Origin: CAYUZU01 sp964448675
GTDB lineage: Bacteria > Planctomycetota > Phycisphaerae > UBA1845 > Fen-1342
Length of the DNA: 64,000 nt
Reading direction: 5' to 3'
NCBI GenBank assembly: GCA_964448675.1
Contig: CAYUZU010000009.1
Span: 1-64,000, forward strand
The position numbers and the translations under genes were made by a program. The notes beneath the pieces were generated by a model that was not told the DNA's origin, searched no databases, and was given only the letters and a program-made list of their open reading frames with translations. The stretch's first letter is position 1; the number at the start of each line of letters is the position of its first letter. Shown piece by piece: positions 10,476 through 19,505 of this stretch.

Positions 10476-10577
10476 CGGCGTCTCCTCGCGCGGTTGGTGA
10501 GCAAGGAGATTCTCGGCGCAAACGCCCCCCGCGCCAATCGGGCCGCGGCCCCCCGGCCGCAACCACCAAGCGACAGC

Positions 10578-10601
10578 GGGCGGGGCAAGCCTGCCCCGCC
10601 C
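10578..10601 (-). terminator. Hairpin terminator after the dockerin protein gene
   Basis: A perfect 10-bp stem (GGGCGGGGCA / TGCCCCGCCC) with a 4-nt loop, about 50 bp past the stop codon of the dockerin protein gene and about 100 bp before the start of the GS-like gene. There is no T-tract. Confidence 0.5.
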
Positions 10602-10648
10602 TCCATCAGTTCAGTTCTTCCATCCGCGATCCGCTGCTCGCGGTTGCC

Positions 10649-12910
10649 TCACGGACACGTCGTGTTCTGTACGGCGACGAACGGGTCGATGTCGCGCCAG
10701 TTCACCGTGCCGCTGCCGTCAACATCGTTGTTCGCAAAAGAACATGTCGGCGGCTGGCCATAAACCGACGCGTACAGCGCCTGCCAGGCCGATACGTTGT
10801 CGTTCTGCGCTGCAACGAAAAAGTCGATGTCACGCCAGTTCACGCCGCCATCGCAGTTGCTGTCGCCTGCGCAGCCGCCGCCCGGCCCTACCACCACGTC
10901 CAGCGCCACCGGGTAGACGACCATCTCGGGCCGGCCACAACCACAGAGTTCGGTGTGCCCGACTGTCATGCCGTCTGGCACGCTGGCCGCGAAGTTCGGC
11001 GCCGCCGTCGCACCAAGGGTGAGCGTCGCGCTACCCGCGCCGATCGCCTGCACCGTCACTTCGTACAGCGCCGCCGGCCCGGCCAGCCCCTGGTCGAACG
11101 CCGTCGTGTAGCCGTTGATCAACTGCATACCGCCATCACCATTCGTCCCCGCGGGGCTTTGCAGGGCCGCCCGCGTCGTCGCGAAGGGCGCCACCGGCAC
11201 GACATCGACCACGCGCAGCACGCCCGCCGTGTCGATCGCCAGATCGTGCACGAACTGCATCACGCCGTTCTCCTCGCCCGCGGCGGTGTTCGCGCCGGCG
11301 GTGATCTCGGCCGCGACCGTCAACGTTGCCGTCTGCGACACACTCAGCGAATCCAGCGGTGCATCCGCAGAGATGCTCACGGTGCACACCACGCCGGTGT
11401 TCGGGTTCAGCACGACGCCGGTGGCGGCCGGCGTCTCGGAATCGTAGGTGACCCCGACGATCTGGCCGGTCGTGTCGCCCCGGAAGTTCAGCGTCCACTG
11501 CAGGTCGCACGCCTCGATACCGTGCTCGCCGTTGCCATCCACGTCCCACGGCCGGGTCTGCGTCGCCGGGTCACCGGAATCGCCCTCCGGCGCGTCGGCG
11601 TAGCTGTTGCTGAAGATCCAGTCGTCATCGCCGAAGACCGCCGCGGTCTTGGCGATGTCCTCCGCGTCGCAGTCGCCGTCGCGATCGACGTCACCCGGGA
11701 TAAACGGCGTGGCGAGCGGGTTGAGCCGGCCCGCCGAAATCTGGTACGTCATGTCCGCCGAGAAGTCGTAGTCCGGTGCCGTGCCGTCGTCCAGCCACAG
11801 GGGGACGTGGACGTAGTACGGCTGCACCGCATCGACGTCGAAGTTCTCCAGGTTCCAATAGAAGAAGATCGAACCGTCACGGATGGCCTCGCCCCGAATC
11901 CACTGCTCGGTCGCGGTGTCCTGCCAATTGTTGCCGTTGGGCATCTCGCCGACGGCGCCAGCGGCCGGCGCCCAGCCGTCACCTTTGGTGCGGTAGTCGA
12001 CGCGCGTCAGGGCGTCCGGATTGAGCCCCAGCGCGATGTCGGGATGGTAGCCCTTGGGGTCGTCCAGTGCGTGCACGTGGCGGTAGGGCAGGCCGGCTTG
12101 CGTGCTGCCCGCATCCACGTGGCGGCCGTCCGTGTCGTACTCCCAGCCGCGCCCGTGCTCGTAACTGACCTCGTCGACCACTTCGAGATCGTCGCTGACG
12201 TCGTCAGGCGTGCTGGCCCCCTTGAGGTCCTGCGTGGTGCCGCTGACGGCGACGCCGCCGGGGCAGCCGTTGTCGCACGGCAAGCCGTCGTCTTCGCCGC
12301 CGACACAGACGCACCACTCTTCGCCCTTGTCGATATTGCCGTTGCCCCACTGGTCGAAGTACTGCCCGGGGTTCTGCGGGTCCTCGACGTGATGGTCGTA
12401 CTCGGTGTCGTGGCTGATGTCCTTGCCCCAGCGCAGATCGCCGCCGGTGTCGTCGGCCTCGGTGTCGCCCGGCCGGTTGCGGATGAGAAAGAAGGTGTTG
12501 GAACCGTCGTTCTGCAGCTTGCCGGGTGTATCCAGCCCGCCGTTCCAGATCGTGTTCCAGCGCTGGAAATTCGTGTCAGGCAGCAACCCGACGTAATAGA
12601 ACTCCAGCCCGATGCCGACCACCAGCATCCCGTTCGGTCCCAGTTGCAGCCCGTCCAGGCTGAAGAACTCGTCGAACTCCTGGTCACCCGGATACGGCGT
12701 CCCCTCGGGCCAGAACTTCTGCTCGGTGCCGTTCGCCAGGGTCAGCGCGTAGCCGTCGAGCTTCATGCCGGGCGTGCCCAGCAGCTCGATGTATTCGCGC
12801 GTGTCGTCGTACTGCCCCGGTGGGTTGATGAAGACCTCGTTGATGAACACGGTCGCGCTCGACGTCATCGTCAGCGCAGCAGCCAACAGGACGGCCAGTG
12901 CGGTTCGCAT
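10649..12910 (-). CDS. Exported protein with lamin-tail domain and dockerin-type repeats
   Basis: 753 residues. A Sec signal peptide (MRTALAVLLAAALTMTSSA) leads into a lamin-tail-like domain (VFINEVFINPPGQ, then DDTREYIELLG). An internal dockerin-like pair occurs near residues 425-480 (GDVDRDGDCDAEDI and DVDGNGEHGIEACDL). A cohesin-like beta region follows, then a C-terminal dockerin pair (GDSNCDGGVNWRDIDFFVA and NDVDGSGTVNWRDIDPFVA) with Asp/Asn positions suited to Ca binding. Planctomycetes carry many such dockerin proteins with no cellulosome. The protein is Cys-rich in one segment (CVCVGGEDDGLPCDNGC). GGGAG precedes the ATG at 12910. The specific role (surface attachment or extracellular matrix) is unknown. 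Confidence 0.8.
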   Translation of the reverse strand: MRTALAVLLAAALTMTSSATVFINEVFINPPGQYDDTREYIELLGTPGMKLDGYALTLANGTEQKFWPEGTPYPGDQEFDEFFSLDGLQLGPNGMLVVGIGLEFYYVGLLPDTNFQRWNTIWNGGLDTPGKLQNDGSNTFFLIRNRPGDTEADDTGGDLRWGKDISHDTEYDHHVEDPQNPGQYFDQWGNGNIDKGEEWCVCVGGEDDGLPCDNGCPGGVAVSGTTQDLKGASTPDDVSDDLEVVDEVSYEHGRGWEYDTDGRHVDAGSTQAGLPYRHVHALDDPKGYHPDIALGLNPDALTRVDYRTKGDGWAPAAGAVGEMPNGNNWQDTATEQWIRGEAIRDGSIFFYWNLENFDVDAVQPYYVHVPLWLDDGTAPDYDFSADMTYQISAGRLNPLATPFIPGDVDRDGDCDAEDIAKTAAVFGDDDWIFSNSYADAPEGDSGDPATQTRPWDVDGNGEHGIEACDLQWTLNFRGDTTGQIVGVTYDSETPAATGVVLNPNTGVVCTVSISADAPLDSLSVSQTATLTVAAEITAGANTAAGEENGVMQFVHDLAIDTAGVLRVVDVVPVAPFATTRAALQSPAGTNGDGGMQLINGYTTAFDQGLAGPAALYEVTVQAIGAGSATLTLGATAAPNFAASVPDGMTVGHTELCGCGRPEMVVYPVALDVVVGPGGGCAGDSNCDGGVNWRDIDFFVAAQNDNVSAWQALYASVYGQPPTCSFANNDVDGSGTVNWRDIDPFVAVQNTTCP

Positions 12911-13002
12911 ACTCTCTCCCTCGCATCGCATGAACAAGTGGATTGTACGTTCTTCCTATCCCAGCGCCGCGCGCACCGCGCCACCGGCGACCGCCGCGCA
13001 CG

Positions 13003-13938
13003 CTACTCCAGCTCGTAGAGACTCGCCGAACGACGGCCCAGGCTCAGCACCCCGTCAAAGACCACCGCCTCGCTGAGGTCCTTCTGCTCCGGCGGATAGA
13101 CGTCGATGTTCAGGGCAAACTCCCCGTCGCGGTCGCGATCCTCGAACACGCGCACGTGACCGTCGCCAAACAGCACATTGGCGCGCAGCTTGTTGTGATC
13201 CTTGCTGATGGTCGCGATCCAGCTGCCGAAGCCGTGGGCCGGCCCGAAGTCGGCGTAATCCTGCGGGCCGTACGGCCCGGCGAACGGCCCGTCGGTCATC
13301 GACTTCACCGCGCGCTCGTTGAACACCTTGTTGTCCGTGTCGGTACGGCCGTCGCCCAGCAGCGGAATCCGTGCATCAGTGACCTTCCAGCGGCCGAGCT
13401 GCAGCGGGCCGAGCGTCGTGTCGACCCGCTTGCGATTATCCGGGCTGGGGCTGCTCCGGTTGAAGTACCACTCGGTACGGGCCATGTACCACGACTGGGT
13501 GTAATTCGTGTTGTAGCCGCGCTCGAGCCGATCGCGGGCCCGCTCCTCGACGTAGACGCCGTTCTCGTCGAGACCGAGCTTCTGGTTGTAGCGGGCCGGG
13601 TTCGTCGGGCAGCGCTGCTCGTTGGGATAGGTCAGGTCCGCGTTGACGAGGTCGGCCACCCAGCCGACCTGGTCGACCGGGCCGTCGCGCCCGTTGCTGG
13701 TCTCGGGATCGAATGAGCCACTACAGGTGTAATCACGGTTATCCGTCGCGTACGCATGGATCCCCACGCCCAAGTCACGCAGGCTGGCCCCACACTTGAC
13801 CTGCTTGGCCTGCTCGCGCGCGCTGCGCAACGCCGGCATGAGCATCGAGATGAGAATCGCGATGATCGCCACGACCACCAGCAACTCGATCAACGTAAAC
13901 GCGAGCCGAGCCCCCGCCCGGCCGAAACACCCGAACAT
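13003..13938 (-). CDS. Pseudopilin-like protein with prepilin N-terminal methylation motif
   Basis: 311 residues. The N-terminus has a short leader ending at ARLAFTLIELLVVVAIIAIL, the type IV prepilin cleavage/methylation signature with Glu5 preserved, followed by the hydrophobic helix. The C-terminal part contains HNKLRANVLFGDGHV, the H-Xn-DG motif of the very large planctomycete DUF1559-type family; here ten residues separate His and DG instead of the usual nine. The start at 13938 has GGGAGG at good spacing, better than the upstream ATG at 13959. These proteins are presumed to be processed by a prepilin peptidase and placed in the envelope; their individual roles are unknown. The dockerin gene lies 92 bp downstream on the same strand. 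Confidence 0.85.
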   Translation of the reverse strand: MFGCFGRAGARLAFTLIELLVVVAIIAILISMLMPALRSAREQAKQVKCGASLRDLGVGIHAYATDNRDYTCSGSFDPETSNGRDGPVDQVGWVADLVNADLTYPNEQRCPTNPARYNQKLGLDENGVYVEERARDRLERGYNTNYTQSWYMARTEWYFNRSSPSPDNRKRVDTTLGPLQLGRWKVTDARIPLLGDGRTDTDNKVFNERAVKSMTDGPFAGPYGPQDYADFGPAHGFGSWIATISKDHNKLRANVLFGDGHVRVFEDRDRDGEFALNIDVYPPEQKDLSEAVVFDGVLSLGRRSASLYELE

Positions 13939-14249
13939 CCAGCCACCTCCCACCGGCACGTCTCATTCGCAACAAGATGAGGTCGGGCGTGGCCCACCGG
14001 CAATTGCGGGCGTGCGCGCCCACGACCGACGCCGGTGCCACCGCCTCGACGATTGAGGCGCCTTGTACGCGGACAATGTTCAGATTGTGTTAGCAACATA
14101 CGTGCTTCGTCGTCATCCCGGGACCGTTCCGCCTGAGGAGCCGAAACGGGACTGCTCACGAAAACATTGCGTTTTACTCGCCAGAAACTAACATTGGCAA
14201 CGCTAACTGCGCTTCATGCATTCAGGTACCTACGCCCGGAGATCGACCG
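13939..14249. other. Intergenic region between divergent genes, with a possible rightward promoter
   Basis: 311 bp without a gene between the pseudopilin-like gene and the phytase-like gene, more AT-rich in its right half. A candidate sigma70-type promoter faces right: TTGCGT (14167-14172), a 16-nt spacer, TAACAT (14189-14194), about 55 bp before the phytase-like start. A TTGT-N6-ACAA dyad lies near 14062. Nothing else was recognised. Confidence 0.4.
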
Positions 14250-15248
14250 ATGAACCTGCTGTTGATTCTCGCCGCTCTGCTCACCAACGCGCCGACCACT
14301 GTACCTCAAGCCTGGTCCACCGCCGGTACCAAGGACGGCAACATCGACTCCCTCGCCGCCTGCCGCCTGCCCGACGGCAGCGTCCGGGTCTTCGCCACGG
14401 CCAAGGAAGGCCACTGTATCGACGTCCTTGACGCCACTGATGGGCGCCGGCTGCGGTCGCTCGGCAAGCAGGGCGACGGCGTCGGCGAGTTCAACTACCC
14501 CAACGGCATCGTCGCCATCACGTTCGCTGATCCGCTGCGCGCCGTGAAGGAAGACGTCACACCGCTGATCCTCGTCATCGAGCGCGACAATCACCGGGTC
14601 CAGGCTTTCCACCCCGACACCCTGCAGCCCGCCGGCACCTTTGGCGCGGACGAGTTGAACCGCCCCTACGGCGGGGCGGTCTCTTACCGCGGCCGCCGGG
14701 TCTTGCTCTATGTCACCGACACCGAGGTGCCGCCGGCAGAAACCGTCAAGGTCTTCCAGCTTCGCCTCAGCGGCGACACGGTGCAGGCGCGCCACCTGCG
14801 CAGCTTCGGCGACACCGAGGGCCCGGGCGTCGTCGCCGAGGCCGAGTCCATCGTCGTCGACGACCGCCACGACCGTGTGCTGCTGTGCGATGAGAAGAAC
14901 GGCGACGTCAAGGTGTACGACCGCGCGGGCAAGTTCACCGGCCGGGTCTTCGGCAAGGCCCAGGTCGAGCGCGAGCCCGAGGGGATTGCGATCTACGAGT
15001 CACCGGCCGGCAGCTTCGTCATCCTGACCGACCAGCAGAAAGCGCTCAGCGTCTGGCATATTTTCGATCGCCAGACCTACGCCCATCGCGCCGCGTTCAC
15101 CGGGCAACCGACCATCGCCAACACGGACGGGATCTGCCTGTACACCGAGCAATTCGGCCCGTTCCCGCGTGGCGCGTTCTTCGCCGTGCACGACGACCGC
15201 GAGGTGCGCGCCTACCCGCTCGAGGCGATTCTCGACATCGCCAAATAG
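14250..15248 (+). CDS. Phytase-like beta-propeller exported protein
   Basis: 332 residues. A short signal peptide (MNLLLILAALLTNAPTT) precedes a six-bladed beta-propeller of the 3-phytase or NHL-related type: repeated strands such as VRVFATAKEGHCIDVLDATDG, ILVIERDNHRVQAFHPDT, ESIVVDDRHDRVLLCDEKNG and EPEGIAIYESPAGSFVILTD. Bacterial beta-propeller phytases hydrolyse phytate and phosphate esters with bound Ca, and the EPEGIAIY and acidic-loop features fit, but the full set of Ca ligands was not checked residue by residue. CGGAG precedes the ATG. It stands alone between oppositely oriented genes. Confidence 0.65.
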   Translation: MNLLLILAALLTNAPTTVPQAWSTAGTKDGNIDSLAACRLPDGSVRVFATAKEGHCIDVLDATDGRRLRSLGKQGDGVGEFNYPNGIVAITFADPLRAVKEDVTPLILVIERDNHRVQAFHPDTLQPAGTFGADELNRPYGGAVSYRGRRVLLYVTDTEVPPAETVKVFQLRLSGDTVQARHLRSFGDTEGPGVVAEAESIVVDDRHDRVLLCDEKNGDVKVYDRAGKFTGRVFGKAQVEREPEGIAIYESPAGSFVILTDQQKALSVWHIFDRQTYAHRAAFTGQPTIANTDGICLYTEQFGPFPRGAFFAVHDDREVRAYPLEAILDIAK

Positions 15249-15346
15249 CGCGCCAGGAGTGCACGCGCGGCAGACTGCGAACGTGGGAGTCTGGGAACCG
15301 GCTTGATGCAAGCGGCACGTGTTCCGCACTGATCGTTGAGCATTCC

Positions 15347-16258
15347 TCAGCGGAACCGCACGTGGACCGACCCATTCCCGCTGCTGACCTCGACCGGGCA
15401 GCCCCCGCCGTTAAGCGTCGCCTCAAACTCATCGAACGCCGCGCTGCGCAGCTGCAGCTTGCGCGACTCTCCCACTTCCAGCGCATCCGCGTCCACCACG
15501 ACCCGGCCGTTGCCGGTGTCCAGCCGCAGGTCCACCCCCAGTGCCGGCGGCAGCGTCAGGTGAACACTCCCGTTGCCGGTCCGCACGACGACCTCGCCGT
15601 CGGCCGGCGGCGTCACCTCGACCTCCACCCGCCCGTTCGATGTCCGCGCCCGGAGACTGCCGTGCACGTCCAGCGCGTCGATCCGCCCGTTGCTCGTGCG
15701 TAACCGACAGTCCCCCACCACCTGCCGTACACTGATCCGCCCGTTGCTCGTATCCGCATCGAGCGTGCCCCGCAGCTCGCGCGCCTCGATCCGCCCGTTG
15801 CCGGTCGTCAACTCGATCTCGTCACGCAGCCCCACGATCTGGATGCGACCATTGTCGGTCTTCACCCGCGCCGGACACCCGCCCGGCACCAGCACCTCCA
15901 GCGCCACCCCCGCCGATTGCCCGCGCAACGCCGCCGGCGTGTCAAACTCGATCACGTAGACGTCGGGCCGGCGCGGATCGGGCCCCGCCTTGACCTCGAG
16001 CTGCGCCAACGCCGCCGGCGCCTCGTCCAGGTTCCACACGCGCACATACTTGGTGCCGTTCACCTCGATTGACGGGACATCCGCCACCCGAAGTTCGACC
16101 TGCCCGTTGTCCGTCTCGATCTCGACCCGTGCGATGCCCTCCCACGGATGCGTGAACGAGAAGCGCTCATCCACGCGCAGCGCCGGACCCGAGCAGCCCG
16201 TCACCAGCAAACCCAGGAGAACCACCCCCGCCACCATCGCCGTTCGTGCCCGCATCAT
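15347..16258 (-). CDS. DUF4097-type beta-solenoid lipoprotein with NG repeats
   Basis: 303 residues. A signal peptide ending in the lipobox VTGC makes it a lipoprotein. The mature part is built from about nine turns containing an NG-[RQS]-[VI] motif spaced roughly 15-30 residues apart (NGQVEL, NGRIQI, NGRIEA, NGRISV, NGRIDA, NGRVEV, NGSVHL, NGRVVV, NGSVHV), typical of the DUF4097/DUF4098 right-handed beta-solenoid family. Its function is unknown; in other bacteria such proteins are often next to stress or membrane regulators. GAGGAGG precedes two tandem ATG codons. It is downstream of the sulfatase-fold gene on the same strand, 160 bp away. Confidence 0.75.
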   Translation of the reverse strand: MMRARTAMVAGVVLLGLLVTGCSGPALRVDERFSFTHPWEGIARVEIETDNGQVELRVADVPSIEVNGTKYVRVWNLDEAPAALAQLEVKAGPDPRRPDVYVIEFDTPAALRGQSAGVALEVLVPGGCPARVKTDNGRIQIVGLRDEIELTTGNGRIEARELRGTLDADTSNGRISVRQVVGDCRLRTSNGRIDALDVHGSLRARTSNGRVEVEVTPPADGEVVVRTGNGSVHLTLPPALGVDLRLDTGNGRVVVDADALEVGESRKLQLRSAAFDEFEATLNGGGCPVEVSSGNGSVHVRFR

Positions 16259-16417
16259 CGTTGCCTCCTCACTTGCTGGACGCCGAGCCGTCCACAGTGT
16301 ATTCGACAACGCCCCCCGGTGCTTCGCGCAGCCGCGACATTTCCCCCGCAAGAGCCGGCGCCACCCGCAACCGGCTACGGCCGTGTTCCCGGCACGTGGC
16401 TGGCCCGGCACGCCGGC

Positions 16418-18595
16418 TCAGTCGAGGTACCCCAGCGAACGCAGCTTCTCCGCCAGCGCATCGTCCACGACAATCTGCGTGTCGTGCTCCGGCCGCACCA
16501 CCTGCATCTGCGTCGCCCACCGGTCCAGCCAGCCCGCGGCCCAGTCGAACGCCACCGGCGTCTGCCCGGAGAGGTCGCGTCGCTCGAACGGATCGGCCGG
16601 CAACTCGTAGACCTCCACCCGCTCGTCCGCATTGCGGATCGCCTTCATTCCCTCGGGCGTCATCACCGCACACATCACCCCGCCCGGATGCGACTTCCCG
16701 TCCAGCGTGTACCGCGGCCACAGCTCCGCAAGGACCTCCGGCGTCACGGCGTTGTCGCCGGCCCCGCCGCGCTCCGCAGCCAGCGAGCGCCACCGCGCCG
16801 CCGGATCCACTGGATTCTCCACGCCCACCTCATCCAGCACCGTGTCGAACACCGCCAGCGTCGACGTCGGGCGCTCGACCACGCCGCGCCGCGTGCCGCC
16901 GGGGTAGCGCACCACCATCGGCACCCACACCTCTTCGTGATACAGGGACCGCCCGTGCGTCTTCCAACCATGCTCGCCGAACGCCTCACCATGATCGCTC
17001 ACTACGATCAACAGGCTGTCGTCGTACAACCCGCGGCGCTTGAACGCCGCCAGCAGCCGACCCAGGTGATCGTCCAGGTACGCCAGCTCCGAATCGTAAT
17101 CGTCCGCCAGTTGGCGGTACTCCGGCGGCACCTGACGGTTCGGCGACGCAACAGCCGGGTCGTCCGGCAGCAACGGCCCCAGGTCGTACTCGGGATGCGG
17201 TGTATAGGGCCCGTGCGCATCGATGTAGTTGATGAACAGGAAGAACGGCTCCGGCGGGTCGCGGTCCAACCACGCAATCACGTCGCGGTTGATCTCGGGC
17301 GCCGTGCGCAGCGAGCCGTTGGTCACGTGCCCGGCCCACTGCTGCACCCGCCGCAACACCAGCGCCGCCGGCGTCGGCACCCGCGTCGCGAACGTGCGCA
17401 AGGACACCTCGCTGCGGTCGTCGTAGTAATCAAACCCCTGGCAAAGCTGCCAGCAGTGGTTCAGCGCACAGTTGTTGCTGATCACCGCCGCCGTCGCATA
17501 GTCATGCGCCGACAACAGTTCGGCCAGCGTCGTGTTCTGCTCCGACAGCGGATACGCCAGCCGGTTCACCCGGCGGAAATCCTCGATCGTCTCGTCGCCA
17601 ACGTCGAGCCCTTCTTCACCGTTGATGAACCGCGCCCCGTGCTCCGACGGCATCAGCCCGGTAAACCACGACGCATGCGATGGCAGTGTCCACGACGCGG
17701 TGGAGATCGCCTGCTTGAACCACACGCCCTCGGCCGCCAGCGCCGCCAGGTTCGGCGACGTCGGCCGATGATAGCCGTGCAGCGACAGGTGGTCCGCCCG
17801 CACCGTGTCGAGCGACACCAGGATCACGTTCGGCCGCTCGCTGGCCGCGGGGTCGCTGGGGCGTCGATGCGGCTCGTCGATGAACGCCTGGCCACGGGTG
17901 CTGAGCTCGCCATAGGCCACGACCAGCACCAGCGCCGCAGTGCCGGCCGCCCGCAGCAGGCACTGCCTGCCGGTCTGTACGCGCGCGAGCCACGCCACGT
18001 GGCGCAGCAGCCAGTAGCCGGCGCCATACACCGCCAGCAGCCCCAGGACGAACGCCGCACTCCGCGCCGCCAGCGGCAAACCGCCATACGTGTGCGCGCC
18101 GACCCAGGGCGGCCCGTGCAGTTCATAGACGGGATGCCAAAAAACCGTCACCATCGCCAGGCACAGCACCTGCCACGGATAAACCCGTTCTGACGACCAG
18201 CGGCCCCCGCGGCTGGCCAGCACCAGCCCGGCGCCGGCCGCCAGCAGCACCGTCCCCGCCGTCACCTCCAGCGTCGCCACGCGCAGCAGGCACACTCCGA
18301 GCACAGCCGTACCACAGCCCCACAGGCAAAGATCACGCACCAGCTGCTCGGTCCGCCGCCGATCCGCGGTCTTCATGCGTCCGGCGATCATCGATGCGAC
18401 GAGCCCCGCGCCGCTCCCCGCCACCACGCCGACCGCGACGTACGCTCCAAGGACCCACACCGGAAACGCCCACGGTACGCCGACGGCGTAGTACAAGGAG
18501 CTGACGACATCCACCGCCGCCCAGAGCGCCCCGGTCAGCGCCCCGACCGCGATGCCGTACCACACGTTCGCCGCGGTTACCCACCATCTTGCCAT
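16418..18595 (-). CDS. Membrane-anchored sulfatase-fold (alkaline phosphatase superfamily) hydrolase
   Basis: 725 residues. The N-terminal 215 residues contain about six transmembrane helices, and the rest is an extracytoplasmic catalytic domain beginning RPNVILVSLDTVRADHLSLHGY with the first metal Asp. Further ligands appear in INYIDAHGPY and VVSDHGEAFGEHGWKTHG. At the nucleophile position the sequence is SWTLPSHASWFTG, so a Thr replaces the Cys/Ser that sulfatases convert to formylglycine; Thr is the nucleophile in LtaS-like and phosphoethanolamine transferases of this superfamily. It may therefore be a phospho-transferase or phosphodiesterase acting on envelope glycans or lipids, by inference. 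The substrate is unknown. Confidence 0.8.
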   Translation of the reverse strand: MARWWVTAANVWYGIAVGALTGALWAAVDVVSSLYYAVGVPWAFPVWVLGAYVAVGVVAGSGAGLVASMIAGRMKTADRRRTEQLVRDLCLWGCGTAVLGVCLLRVATLEVTAGTVLLAAGAGLVLASRGGRWSSERVYPWQVLCLAMVTVFWHPVYELHGPPWVGAHTYGGLPLAARSAAFVLGLLAVYGAGYWLLRHVAWLARVQTGRQCLLRAAGTAALVLVVAYGELSTRGQAFIDEPHRRPSDPAASERPNVILVSLDTVRADHLSLHGYHRPTSPNLAALAAEGVWFKQAISTASWTLPSHASWFTGLMPSEHGARFINGEEGLDVGDETIEDFRRVNRLAYPLSEQNTTLAELLSAHDYATAAVISNNCALNHCWQLCQGFDYYDDRSEVSLRTFATRVPTPAALVLRRVQQWAGHVTNGSLRTAPEINRDVIAWLDRDPPEPFFLFINYIDAHGPYTPHPEYDLGPLLPDDPAVASPNRQVPPEYRQLADDYDSELAYLDDHLGRLLAAFKRRGLYDDSLLIVVSDHGEAFGEHGWKTHGRSLYHEEVWVPMVVRYPGGTRRGVVERPTSTLAVFDTVLDEVGVENPVDPAARWRSLAAERGGAGDNAVTPEVLAELWPRYTLDGKSHPGGVMCAVMTPEGMKAIRNADERVEVYELPADPFERRDLSGQTPVAFDWAAGWLDRWATQMQVVRPEHDTQIVVDDALAEKLRSLGYLD

Positions 18596-18788
18596 CGCAC
18601 TCGCTCCTCTCGGCCGTCGCCTGGCCGCCTGCGTTCGCTCGGCCCGCTGCGCCCCGACCGCCCGCCAGAGCCCAATACGCCGGCGCGTACCGCGGCCGCA
18701 GCACAGTCTTTATCGACCATCCCCCGCACCGGCTGTGGCAACGTCACGAAAACCCCCGACACGCTCCCGGCGCAGTTTCTGCGCACGA

Positions 18789-18812
18789 AACGAGCCCGGC
18801 CGGAACCGGGCT
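18789..18812 (-). terminator. Terminator hairpin downstream of rplL
   Basis: A strong stem CGAGCCCGG / CCGGGCTCG, followed on the minus strand by a short TTTCG. It lies about 70 bp beyond the rplL stop and probably ends the leftward tuf-rplL transcription unit, before the sulfatase-fold gene. Confidence 0.65.
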
Positions 18813-18881
18813 CGCAAGTCGAACCTCCGCTGTGGGGCGGGGACACGCGTCCAGCGGACGCGGCCAGGGCTGCGTCGCGAA

Positions 18882-19313
18882 CTACTTGATCTCGACCTCG
18901 CCGCCGGCCTCTTCGATTTCCTTCTTCCACTTGTCGGCGTCTTCCTTGCTGACGCCTTCAAGCAGGGGCTTCGGTGCGGTGTCGACGAGCTCCTTGGCTT
19001 CCTTGAGACCGAGGTCACTGCGGGCCGCGCGGACGACCTTGATGACCTGGAGCTTCTTGGCACCGGCGCCCTTGAGCACGACATCGAACTCGGTCTGCTC
19101 TTCGGCCGCGGCCGCGCCTTCGCCGCCACCGGCCGCCGGACCGGCCGCCATCACGACGCCACCACCCGCTGCGGGCTCAATGCCGTATTCCTGCTTGAGA
19201 TAATCCGCCAGGTCCTTCGCCTGCAGCAGCGAGAGGCCGACGATCTTGTCTCCGATGTCCTTGATGGCCGCGTCGAATTCCTTCGCCGGGGCTTCTGCCG
19301 GTGCTTCTGCCAT
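18882..19313 (-). CDS. rplL: 50S ribosomal protein L7/L12
   Basis: 143 residues, slightly longer than the usual 120-130 because of an Ala/Glu/Pro-rich N-terminus. It forms the ribosomal stalk that recruits translation GTPases. The dimerising N-terminal helices (LSLLQAKDLADYLKQEYGI), the Ala/Gly hinge and the globular C-terminal domain (TEFDVVLKGAGAKKLQVIKVVR, then LGLKEAKELVD and KEDADKWKKEIEEAGGEVEIK) are all present. It is the last gene of the leftward cluster; rpoB, the usual neighbour, does not follow. Confidence 0.97.
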   Translation of the reverse strand: MAEAPAEAPAKEFDAAIKDIGDKIVGLSLLQAKDLADYLKQEYGIEPAAGGGVVMAAGPAAGGGEGAAAAEEQTEFDVVLKGAGAKKLQVIKVVRAARSDLGLKEAKELVDTAPKPLLEGVSKEDADKWKKEIEEAGGEVEIK

Positions 19314-19399
19314 GGTTCAACACTCCGTCACAAGCAGTCTCGAGCGCCCTGATAGCTGGAGCCCCGCTGGCCCCATTTAATCCACGCCGGGAGCAGTCA

Positions 19400-19503
19400 G
19401 GTACGTCTCGTTCTGAAAGTCGTCAGTCGCGAGTCCTCGGCCGCCAGTAATCAGCCGTCTGCAGCGCTCGGCTCTCAGCGGTCCGCTGTGAGCCGCCGCA
19501 CGT
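19400..19503. repeat. CAGTC/CAGC-rich intergenic element between rplJ and rplL
   Basis: The 192-bp rplJ-rplL gap is unusually long. Its right half is composed of reiterated short units such as CGTCAGTCGCGAGTC, CAGTAATCAGC and GCTCTCAGCG-GTC-CGCTGTGAGC; the last is a near-perfect 10-bp hairpin. It belongs with the similar elements near 22.95, 30.41, 31.72 and 59.24 kb. Confidence 0.5.
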
Positions 19504-19505
19504 CG

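Noticed and set aside
10955..13018. A long plus-strand frame across the dockerin gene
   Set aside because: Arg/Val/Ala-rich composition without domains; the minus strand has a signal peptide, lamin-tail-like domain and dockerin repeats.
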